Program-made: the position numbers and the translations under genes
Shown here: positions 1 through 5,754 of the stretch, one piece after another
Position numbering within the stretch: position 1 is the first letter of the stretch
How the letters are laid out: each line of letters opens with the position of its first letter
Origin: Gammaproteobacteria bacterium
Lineage (GTDB): Bacteria > Pseudomonadota > Gammaproteobacteria > CAJXQU01
Assembly: GCA_026984275.1 (NCBI GenBank)
Contig: JALSSM010000473.1
Location: 1 to 6,041 of the forward strand
Length of the DNA: 6,041 nt
Direction of reading: 5' to 3'
Notes under the pieces: generated by a model
What the model was told of the DNA's origin: nothing
What the model saw: the letters and a program-made list of their open reading frames with translations, nothing else
Databases searched by the model: none

Positions 1-1
1 A

Positions 2-541
2 CACTCACTTACGGATGATCCAATGCAAGCCAGAGGCTGTCTGGGTTATCTTCCAGAACAACCACCGGTTTATCCTGAGCTCACAGTGAATGATTATTTG
101 AAATATTGTGCGAAATTACGTCGTGTTAAAAGCGGTAAGGTCACGGATGCTCTGGAACAGGCAAAACAACGCTGTGGCCTGGATTCAATGGGAAATCGAC
201 TGATCAAAAATCTGTCAAAGGGATATCAACAGCGAGTCGGTATTGCACAGGCGATTATTCATAAACCCGATATCATCATCCTGGACGAACCAACGGTCGG
301 ACTGGATCCCGTTCAGATCCTGGAGATTCGAAAACTGATCCGTGATCTGGGTGATCAGCACAGCGTGATTTTATCCACGCATATTTTACCCGAAGTGCAA
401 TCCGTCTGTGACAGGGTTTTGATTCTGCGCCAGGGCAAGGTTGTACATGATGCGCCGATTGCTTCCTTCACAGAGAATGAATCGCTGGAACAGGTCTTTA
501 TACGACTTACTTGCCACGACGAACAAGTGGTTGTCTCATGA
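2..541 (+). CDS. ABC transporter ATP-binding protein, GldA-like (5' partial)
   Basis: This is the ATPase subunit of an ABC-2 type transporter, which hydrolyses ATP on the cytoplasmic face to drive the permease encoded next. The frame is open to the left edge, so the true start and the Walker A loop lie outside the window; about 179 residues are visible. Counting from the Met at base 23, the Q-loop region reads GYLPEQPPVYPELTV (residues 8-22, with Glu where many ABC proteins have Gln, as in GldA-type ATPases). The signature motif is LSKGYQQRVGIAQA (about 64-77), Walker B with catalytic Glu is IIILDEPTVGLDP (about 84-96), and the switch His is in LSTHIL (about 117-122). The stop overlaps the permease start as ATGA, which implies translational coupling. 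The Met at base 23 is internal, because the family sequence continues upstream of it. The substrate cannot be told from the sequence. Confidence 0.95.
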   Translation, partial: HSLTDDPMQARGCLGYLPEQPPVYPELTVNDYLKYCAKLRRVKSGKVTDALEQAKQRCGLDSMGNRLIKNLSKGYQQRVGIAQAIIHKPDIIILDEPTVGLDPVQILEIRKLIRDLGDQHSVILSTHILPEVQSVCDRVLILRQGKVVHDAPIASFTENESLEQVFIRLTCHDEQVVVS

Positions 542-1275
542 TCGGAACCATAGCAGCGAAGGAGTTAAAAGGTTTGTTCGTGTCACCATTGGCCTGGGTG
601 ACGTTTGCTGTTCTGCAATTTATTTTCGCGTTTCTGTTTTTTAGTCGGATTGAGTTGTTCATGCAATATCTGCCACGTCTCAGAAGTATCGATAATGCGC
701 CAGGAATGACAGAAATCATCATCGGTGGCCTGTATGCAAATGCCGGACTTATTCTGCTGATTATTGTGCCGTTATTTTGCGCTCGCAGTCTGGCTGAAGA
801 AAAACGTAGTGGAACATTAAAACTGGCTCTGTCATCTCCCGTTTCATTGCACGAAATAGTCATTGGAAAATTTGTTGGGCTGTTTGTTTTTTTTGTGGTC
901 ATTATTGGTTTATTGGCAATGATGTCCTTCTCTTTATTGTCAGGTGGACCGGTCGATGTAGCACAGATCATGGGTGGTCTGTTTGCATTATTATTGTTGA
1001 CGATGACGGCGATTGCTATCGGACTTTTCATGTCATCTCTGACGACTCAACCCGCTGTTGCCATCATCAGCACGATCACTTTTCTTTTCTTTTTATGGAT
1101 CATCAAATGGGACAGCGAGAACGGTGTGAGCCTGGCAACTTATTTGTCATTGCAGGAACATTTCAGTTCCATGATTAGTGGCTACCTCGCCAGTGTCGAT
1201 GTCATCTATTTTCTGATCCTGATTGTTTTATTTCTTGCCATGACAATCTGGCGACTGGATTGGGATCGTTATTGA
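538..1275 (+). CDS. ABC-2 type permease, GldF-like
   Basis: This is the membrane subunit of the ABC transporter, 245 residues. I chose the ATG at 538 because it overlaps the ATPase stop (ATGA) and begins with the family-typical MIGTIAAKELKGLFVSPLAW; the in-frame ATG at 511 would add nine unrelated residues inside the ATPase gene. Six hydrophobic segments are visible at about residues 19-37, 65-82, 112-134, 143-165, 171-189 and 222-238. Between the second and third lies the conserved cytoplasmic element RSLAEEKRSGTLKLALSSPV (about 83-102), followed by an invariant-looking GK, typical of ABC-2 permeases that contact the ATPase. The C-terminal run YLSLQEHFSSMISGYLASVD matches the pattern of GldF-type proteins. 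It is followed by the GldG-like gene with a one-base overlap. In Bacteroidetes GldF and GldG take part in gliding; in proteobacteria this gene set is common without gliding, so the role and cargo stay unknown. Confidence 0.93.
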   Translation: MIGTIAAKELKGLFVSPLAWVTFAVLQFIFAFLFFSRIELFMQYLPRLRSIDNAPGMTEIIIGGLYANAGLILLIIVPLFCARSLAEEKRSGTLKLALSSPVSLHEIVIGKFVGLFVFFVVIIGLLAMMSFSLLSGGPVDVAQIMGGLFALLLLTMTAIAIGLFMSSLTTQPAVAIISTITFLFFLWIIKWDSENGVSLATYLSLQEHFSSMISGYLASVDVIYFLILIVLFLAMTIWRLDWDRY

Positions 1276-2597
1276 TGCAAATCTCACGGCGACTTAATTC
1301 ACTGATCTTTCCACTGTTGCTGATAGTTTGTGCTGGTCTGATTGCCTGGTTGAGTACACAGAAAATATTCATCATGGATCTGACGCGTGACAATCGTCTT
1401 TCCCTGAGTGAACCCAGTCAGGTTCTGATCAAAAAAATCAAAGGTGAAATTATCATTGATGTTTATGTTAATCGTTCTGATCAATTGGGTGAGAGAGTAA
1501 AGTTATTGATAGATCGATATCAAAGACTGAAACCCGATCTGAAACTTAATTTTATCAGCCCTGAAGAAAACCCGGACAAGGTAAGAGAGTTGGCGATCCG
1601 CTACCCGGCAGAAATGTTGATTCAGTATCAGGGGCAGACAGAGCGAGTAGAAAGACCATCCGAGCAGGCGATTACAAATGCACTGGCAAAGTTGTTAAGA
1701 AAAGATGATCGCTGGCTGGTATTTTTAAGTGGACACGGTGAACGTGATCCGGCTGGTAAAGCCAATTTTGATATGAGTCATTTCTCAGCACAATTATTAA
1801 AACGTGGGCTAAAAACCCAAACATTAAATTTGTCAGAAACAAAGGCGCTTCCTGAAAATACCTCGGTACTGGTCATCGCTGATCCACAAAAAGATCTATT
1901 ACAGGAAGAGTGGAAAATGGTTGACCAATATCTGGAAAAGGGAGGAAATCTTTTATGGATGACCGAACCGGATCACACAGAGTTCTTCAGACCGTTGGCA
2001 GAAAAACTGGGCGTCACTTTTTTACCCGGCATTGTTGTTGATGCCAGCGGTCAACAATTTAACATTACACAACCCGATCTGATCCCGATCACGTCTTATC
2101 CTGATCATCCAATCAGCAAGAATTTTAATTTAACCACCCTGTTTCCACAGTCTGCTGCACTGAGTTTAACTAATTCCCAGGGCTGGAATGTCACATCACT
2201 GATTACTTCCAGTGAACGTTCATGGACAGAAACGTCACCGATCAAAGATCAGATCAAGTATGATGAAGATTATGAACAGCTCGGCCCATTAACACTTGCT
2301 CTGGCGCTCTCTGCAAAAGCGGACAACTCACAGCGATTACTGATCATGGGAGACAGTGATTTTCTATCGAATAGTTATCTGGGAAATGGTGGTAACCTTG
2401 ATCTCGGTATACGTATTATGAATTGGCTAAGTGGTGATGATCAGCTTATCAATATTCCATTCCGGGCGGCTTCTGATCTTGATTTTGAAATGAATAAAAC
2501 GGCTTCGGCAGTGATTGGACTGGGGTTTTTAATTGTCTTACCATTCTTGTTCCTTTCGACTGGCGTAATAATCTGGTGGCGACGAAAAAATCTCTGA
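1275..2597 (+). CDS. GldG-like ABC-associated periplasmic protein
   Basis: A 440-residue protein of the family annotated as 'Gld family' or 'ABC-type uncharacterized transport system' auxiliary component. A hydrophobic N-terminal anchor (about residues 9-27) is followed by the family-typical segment DLTRDNRLSLSEPSQVLIKK (35-54). A large, presumably periplasmic region comes next, with FLSGHGERDP (150-159), VLVIADPQKDLLQEEW (198-213), GGNLLWMTEPD (223-233) and MGDSDFLSNSYLG (358-370). A second membrane segment (about 411-434) ends in the positive tail WWRRKNL, giving two membrane passes with both ends in the cytoplasm. The ATG at 1275 is preferred because it forms a TGATG overlap with the permease stop; the in-frame TTG at 1260 is less likely. 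The genes on both sides are coupled by one-base overlaps, so this is probably an obligate partner of the transporter. The biochemical activity of the family is not established. Confidence 0.9.
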   Translation: MQISRRLNSLIFPLLLIVCAGLIAWLSTQKIFIMDLTRDNRLSLSEPSQVLIKKIKGEIIIDVYVNRSDQLGERVKLLIDRYQRLKPDLKLNFISPEENPDKVRELAIRYPAEMLIQYQGQTERVERPSEQAITNALAKLLRKDDRWLVFLSGHGERDPAGKANFDMSHFSAQLLKRGLKTQTLNLSETKALPENTSVLVIADPQKDLLQEEWKMVDQYLEKGGNLLWMTEPDHTEFFRPLAEKLGVTFLPGIVVDASGQQFNITQPDLIPITSYPDHPISKNFNLTTLFPQSAALSLTNSQGWNVTSLITSSERSWTETSPIKDQIKYDEDYEQLGPLTLALALSAKADNSQRLLIMGDSDFLSNSYLGNGGNLDLGIRIMNWLSGDDQLINIPFRAASDLDFEMNKTASAVIGLGFLIVLPFLFLSTGVIIWWRRKNL

Positions 2598-3100
2598 TGT
2601 CTAAACGCACAATTTTTAACCTGGTGCTACTGAGTATTATCGTCGTGATAGGTCTTTATTTAAAAAATAATCCTGTTGAAAAACAGACCACCGTGACGGT
2701 GTCATCAATCACCCCGGATCAAGTTGATACGATTGTCATCCAGAGGCAGGATCAGGGGCAAATCATTTTTGAAAAGATAAATAATCAATGGATGATCACC
2801 GATCCTGTATCTGGTGACGTTGATCTGAATAAGATCAATTTATTATTAAAATTCCTGAACCTGAAAAGCCGACACCAACATAAAATTACACAACAAAAAC
2901 AGCTGGTACGTTACGAACTCGATAACCCAAAAGTGTCACTTTTTATGAATGATCAGCAATTTGATTTTGGAAATACCAATGAGTTTAATCATTTGCGATA
3001 TGTTCTTCATGCAGGGATTGTGCATTCAGTGAAAGATATTACTCACCATCTTCTGGTTGCGGATGCCGATTCTTTTCTTGCAAAAAGTTCAAAAAAATAA
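2597..3100 (+). CDS. Short DUF4340-type membrane-anchored protein
   Basis: A 167-residue protein with one N-terminal membrane segment (about residues 7-22) and a soluble, probably periplasmic, domain. The stretch SSITPDQVDTIVIQRQDQGQ (36-55), followed by a FEK..NQWMITDP pattern (58-70) and DVDLNKINLLLKFLNL (74-89), fits the DUF4340 family, which regularly sits directly after GldG-like genes. Family members I know of in such operons are often about 300 residues or more, so this one looks like a single-repeat, short version rather than a broken gene: the frame is intact to its stop. The ATG at 2597 is favoured because it overlaps the GldG stop as TGATG; the in-frame GTG at 2576 would add seven residues inside the upstream gene. 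The stop overlaps the mutM start as TAATG. The function is unknown; a structural role in the transporter complex is inferred from gene context only. Confidence 0.82.
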   Translation: MSKRTIFNLVLLSIIVVIGLYLKNNPVEKQTTVTVSSITPDQVDTIVIQRQDQGQIIFEKINNQWMITDPVSGDVDLNKINLLLKFLNLKSRHQHKITQQKQLVRYELDNPKVSLFMNDQQFDFGNTNEFNHLRYVLHAGIVHSVKDITHHLLVADADSFLAKSSKK

Positions 3101-3915
3101 TGCCTGAGTTACCAGAGGTAGAAACAAGCCGCCGTGGTATAGAGCCTCACCTGCTGGGTCAAAAAATTACGGAGATTATTATCCGTGATCACCGCTTACG
3201 CTGGCCAGTTCCTGAAAGTTTAAAATCTGAAGCGAGAGATCAAAAAATCCAATCAGTAAAACGTCGTGGAAAATATCTTCTTATTGATACGACGGCTGGT
3301 ACAATAATTATTCATCTTGGAATGTCCGGGAGTCTTAGAATTCTGCCAGCAAAAACAAGATCTCAAAAACATGATCATATTGATATTATTCTATCGCATC
3401 ATCAATGTTTAAGATTTCATGATCCAAGACGTTTCGGTGCCTGCCTGTGGACAAAAGAGGATCCGTTTGAACATGCGTTGTTAAAAAAACTGGGGCCGGA
3501 ACCTTGGGATCAGACATTTAATGCAAGCATGCTCTACAAACGATCACGACAACGAAAAATTGCAGTAAAAAATTTTATTATGGACAGTAAAATTGTTGTT
3601 GGTGTAGGGAATATTTATGCCAGTGAAGCCTTATTCGAAAGTGGTATTCGCCCGGATGTTGCCGCCGGAAAAATTTCATTAAAGCGTTATGAAAATTTAG
3701 TGAAAGCGATCAAAAGAATTCTTGAACAAGCGATCGAGCAAGGTGGCACCACATTGCGTGATTTTACCAATAGTTCTGGTCAACCAGGGTATTTTGAGCA
3801 AGAACTGATGGTTTATGGCAGAGAGGGTGAGCCATGCCTGCAATGTCAGGCGTTAATCAGAAATAAAGTGATTGGGCAGCGCTCAAGTTATTATTGTCGA
3901 AAGTGTCAACGATGA
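3100..3915 (+). CDS. mutM: Formamidopyrimidine-DNA glycosylase (Fpg/MutM)
   Basis: This is a base-excision repair enzyme that removes 8-oxoguanine and formamidopyrimidines and nicks the abasic site by beta,delta-elimination. It has 271 residues, the normal family length. After Met removal it begins PELPEVE, giving the catalytic N-terminal Pro (residue 2) and Glu3. Lys58 (in RRGKYLL) is the conserved catalytic lysine. Met75 (HLGMSG) and the Arg/Phe of HDPRRFG (107-113) are the expected residues that fill the gap left by the flipped base. The helix-two-turn-helix region is KIVVGVGNIYASEALF (164-179) with Asn171. The C-terminal zinc finger has Cys246, Cys249, Cys266 and Cys269, with Arg261 on its beta-hairpin. 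All key residues are present, so the enzyme should be active. Its start overlaps the DUF4340 stop (TAATG), making it the last gene of the ABC operon; the coupling is visible, but any functional link is not. Confidence 0.98.
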   Translation: MPELPEVETSRRGIEPHLLGQKITEIIIRDHRLRWPVPESLKSEARDQKIQSVKRRGKYLLIDTTAGTIIIHLGMSGSLRILPAKTRSQKHDHIDIILSHHQCLRFHDPRRFGACLWTKEDPFEHALLKKLGPEPWDQTFNASMLYKRSRQRKIAVKNFIMDSKIVVGVGNIYASEALFESGIRPDVAAGKISLKRYENLVKAIKRILEQAIEQGGTTLRDFTNSSGQPGYFEQELMVYGREGEPCLQCQALIRNKVIGQRSSYYCRKCQR

Positions 3916-3931
3916 AGAATTTGAAATAAAC

Positions 3932-3948
3932 TGGCTCAGTTGTTGCTT
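3932..3948 (+). promoter_or_regulatory. Candidate sigma-54 (-24/-12) promoter before sthA
   Basis: In the gap after mutM, the sequence TGGCTCAGTTGTTGCTT fits the sigma-54 consensus TGGCACG-N4-TTGC followed by weak A/T. The GG doublet (3933-3934) and the GC doublet (3945-3946) start exactly 12 bases apart, as required, and the only deviations in the core are two bases of the CACG part. Transcription would start near 3958, giving a leader of about 17-26 nt before sthA. I see no comparably good -35/-10 pair in this gap. No enhancer-binding-protein site was identified, and a match of this quality can occur by chance, so this remains a prediction. Confidence 0.4.
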
Positions 3949-3983
3949 CTCATAATCCTGTATCGACCTGGGGTATGAAAAGT

Positions 3984-5372
3984 ATGGAAAAATTTGATTT
4001 TATCGTCATTGGCAGTGGGCCTGCCGGACAACGTGCGGCAATACAGGCTGCAAAACTGGGTAAGTCAGTTGCCCTGATCGAAATGCATACCGCTGTCGGT
4101 GGTAATTGTTTGCACACTGGAACCATCCCCAGCAAGACCTTACGTGAAACGGTGCTATATCTGACCGGCTGGCGTCAAAGAGGATTTTACGGCAAGAGTT
4201 ACCGTGTCAAAGAAAGGATCACAGCACAGGATCTGGTTCAACGCCTCGACATTACGACGCGTCATGAAATCGATGTTATCCAGCATCAGCTTTATCGAAA
4301 TGGTGTGACTTCCATCGTTGGCAAAGCTCGCTTTCTTGACAAACATACGGTCAGGGTCATCGATCAGGATGGCAAACAGAAAGATTATGAGGCTAAAAAG
4401 TTTCTGATCTCGGTTGGTACTTCTCCTGTGCAACCACCGAATATTCCGTACGACGGTAAACGAATCATCAACAGTGATCATATTCTTGAGATTGAAAAAC
4501 TTCCGCGGACGATGGTTGTTGTCGGCGCTGGTGTCATTGGTGTCGAATATGCGTCAATTTATAGTGCTCTGGATATTGATGTAACGCTGGTTGATGGCAG
4601 GGAAGAAATGCTGGGTTTTCTGGACAGAGAGATCATTGCTGAATTTACCCACCATCTGCGTGATCGTGGTGTGGGAATACGCATGGGTGAGTCGGTCGAA
4701 AAAGTAGAATATCTGGGTAAAGAGCGGGTGAAACTCCATCTTTCCAGTGGTAATCAACTGCGCGCGGATATGGTTTTATTTGCTGCTGGTCGTCAGGGTA
4801 ATACTGATGATTTAGGACTGGAAAAAGCGGGACTGATAGCTGATAAACGTGGGCTGATCGAAGTTAACGAACACTATGCGACAAAAGTAAAACATATTTA
4901 TGCTGCCGGTGATGTGATTGGTTTTCCAAGCCTTGCCTCGACTTCCATGGAACAGGGGCGGCATGCGGCCTGCCATGCCTTTGGTAAAAAGCTGGACGAT
5001 CGATTCAGCGACTTTCCTTTTGGAATCTATGCGGTGCCTGAGATGAGTGTCATTGGCCTGACGGAAAAGGAATGTAAAGAGAAAGGTATTGGTTATGAGG
5101 TCGGTGAGGCCCGTTTTCGTGAGACATCTCGCGGACAGATTCTGGGTTTACGTGAAGGTTTGCTGAAATTGTTATTCAGTCTTGATGATCGCCGCCTGAT
5201 CGGCGTACACATTGTCGGCGAAGGCGCCACAGAATTGATCCATATAGGTCAGGCCGTCATGCAACTGGGTGGCACGATGGACTATTTTGTTCATAACGTT
5301 TTTAATTATCCTACCCTTGCAGAAGCCTATAAAATTGCTGCTTTGCATGCCTGGAACCGTTTCCCGGACTAA
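3984..5372 (+). CDS. sthA: Soluble (Si-specific) pyridine nucleotide transhydrogenase
   Basis: A cytoplasmic FAD flavoprotein that transfers hydride between NADPH and NAD+, helping balance the two pools; 462 residues from this start, the usual length. The FAD-binding GSGPAG is at residues 10-15, the nucleotide-binding GAGVIG at 181-186 and the second FAD motif IYAAGDVIGFPSLAS at 305-319. The decisive region is GGNCLHTGTIPSKTLRE: Cys42 remains, but the second redox cysteine of lipoamide dehydrogenases is Thr47. Near the C-terminus FNYPTLAEAYK (440-450) has Tyr where lipoamide dehydrogenase carries its catalytic His (HAHPTLSE type). Both traits are shared with E. coli SthA. The TGTIPSKTLRE form is that of the broad non-enteric branch of the family. 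I prefer the ATG at 3984 because GGGG at 3970-3973 lies 10 nt upstream; the in-frame ATG at 3975 is only 1 nt from it, though it could be used. No convincing terminator follows the gene. Confidence 0.93.
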   Translation: MEKFDFIVIGSGPAGQRAAIQAAKLGKSVALIEMHTAVGGNCLHTGTIPSKTLRETVLYLTGWRQRGFYGKSYRVKERITAQDLVQRLDITTRHEIDVIQHQLYRNGVTSIVGKARFLDKHTVRVIDQDGKQKDYEAKKFLISVGTSPVQPPNIPYDGKRIINSDHILEIEKLPRTMVVVGAGVIGVEYASIYSALDIDVTLVDGREEMLGFLDREIIAEFTHHLRDRGVGIRMGESVEKVEYLGKERVKLHLSSGNQLRADMVLFAAGRQGNTDDLGLEKAGLIADKRGLIEVNEHYATKVKHIYAAGDVIGFPSLASTSMEQGRHAACHAFGKKLDDRFSDFPFGIYAVPEMSVIGLTEKECKEKGIGYEVGEARFRETSRGQILGLREGLLKLLFSLDDRRLIGVHIVGEGATELIHIGQAVMQLGGTMDYFVHNVFNYPTLAEAYKIAALHAWNRFPD

Positions 5373-5521
5373 TGGATTCTCATTGGTAAAAGCCTTCTGT
5401 GGCAAAGAACAGATTTCTATATGGATATAGTTTGCTAAAAACAGCCTGATGCTCTTCAAAAAACATCTGTAAAATCAATAAGATAAAAAACTCTTTCTTT
5501 AAGAAACTTCCCTGTCCTCAA
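5373..5521. other. AT-rich non-coding stretch after sthA
   Basis: No credible gene is visible here on either strand. There are short weak inverted repeats: CTATA-TGGA-TATAG (5417-5430), followed by only three Ts, and TTTCT-TTA-AGAAA (5494-5506). Neither is GC-rich or followed by a proper T-run on the + strand, so I do not call a terminator. The A/T-rich run 5455-5506 directly precedes the gltB promoter and might act as an UP-like or bendable region, but this is only a guess. Confidence 0.5.
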
Positions 5522-5550
5522 TTGTAAGAACATGTTACATGGGCTATACT
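5522..5550 (+). promoter_or_regulatory. Predicted sigma-70 type promoter for gltB
   Basis: TTGTAA at 5522-5527 (4 of 6 matches to the -35 consensus) is followed after exactly 17 bases by TATACT at 5545-5550 (5 of 6 matches to the -10 consensus). Transcription would begin near 5557, about 200 nt upstream of gltB. It is the best promoter-like pair in the intergenic region, and its orientation and place fit gltB. The start of transcription is inferred, not observed. Confidence 0.55.
5531..5541. promoter_or_regulatory. Palindrome in the promoter spacer, candidate operator
   Basis: CATGT-T-ACATG is a perfect inverted repeat of two 5-base arms around one base. It sits between the predicted -35 and -10 boxes, the classic position for a repressor operator or for an MerR-like regulator. 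The cognate regulator is unknown, and an 11-base palindrome could be fortuitous. Confidence 0.3.
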
Positions 5551-5575
5551 GATCGGCCCGATTAATTTCGGCGAT

Positions 5576-5618
5576 TGAGTCTGAGTCCATTGCTCATAGT
5601 TCAGTGCTCATATTGCAG
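5576..5618 (+). repeat. Short tandem repeats in the gltB leader
   Basis: TGAGTC occurs twice in direct succession (5576-5587). Three bases later a 14-base unit occurs twice in tandem (5591-5604 TGCTCATAGTTCAG and 5605-5618 TGCTCATATTGCAG, 12 of 14 identical). The TGAG of the first pair is complementary to the CTCA inside the second pair, so alternative short RNA pairings are possible. Whether this is a protein-binding site, an RNA element or chance is not decidable from one sequence. Confidence 0.5.
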
Positions 5619-5677
5619 CTTATGTGAAGAGTGCCTCACAGGACGGCAGGCTTGATGGTATTTATGAATATAAGGAC

Positions 5678-5711
5678 GCTCTGATCAATTCAGGGATGAA
5701 TTATTCAGAGC
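5678..5711 (+). promoter_or_regulatory. GNRA-capped hairpin in the gltB leader
   Basis: GCTCTGA (5678-5684) pairs perfectly with TCAGAGC (5705-5711). After a 2x2 internal mismatch, AATTCA (5687-5692) pairs with TGAATT (5697-5702) around a GGGA tetraloop, which is a GNRA type. Thirteen pairs in 34 bases make this the strongest stem in the region. It is followed by an A/C-rich, apparently unstructured stretch and not by a T-run, so it is not an intrinsic terminator. Its position, ending 43 nt before gltB, suggests a leader RNA element affecting stability or translation. I do not recognise a known riboswitch class. Confidence 0.5.
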
Positions 5712-5743
5712 TTCCATAACAACAACAAAACAGCTCAATATCT

Positions 5744-5748
5744 GGTGA
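5744..5748 (+). promoter_or_regulatory. Ribosome binding site of gltB
   Basis: GGTGA is complementary to the anti-Shine-Dalgarno tail and lies 6 nt before the ATG at 5755. It supports that start; the nearby ATG at 5748 is in another frame. Confidence 0.6.
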
Positions 5749-5754
5749 TGACGA

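Noticed and set aside
507..1031. 174-codon open frame on the minus strand opposite the permease gene
   Set aside because: It lies entirely antisense to a well-supported membrane protein gene and its translation (rich in Asn, Ile, Thr and Arg) resembles no family; it is a shadow of the hydrophobic codons on the + strand.
1260..1277. TTG at 1260 as start of the GldG-like gene (and similarly GTG at 2576 for the DUF4340 gene)
   Set aside because: The ATG codons at 1275 and 2597 form TGATG overlaps with the preceding stops, the same arrangement as other junctions in the operon, and give cleaner N-terminal anchors.
4155..4481. 108-codon minus-strand frame inside sthA, with others at 4554-4757 and 5172-5459
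   Set aside because: They are antisense to conserved sthA sequence, lack family resemblance and have no promoter or ribosome site of note.
5417..5433. Hairpin CTATA-TGGA-TATAG as sthA terminator
   Set aside because: The stem is only five mostly A/T pairs and is followed by just three Ts; too weak for an intrinsic terminator.
5494..5506. TTTCT-TTA-AGAAA stem followed on the minus strand by GAGTTTTTT
   Set aside because: As a minus-strand terminator it has only an A/T-rich five-pair stem and there is no minus-strand gene in the window that would need it.
5623..5640. TGTGA...TCACA resembling a CRP site
   Set aside because: The arms are separated by 8 bases instead of the 6 required for CRP, and the site lies downstream of the predicted transcription start.
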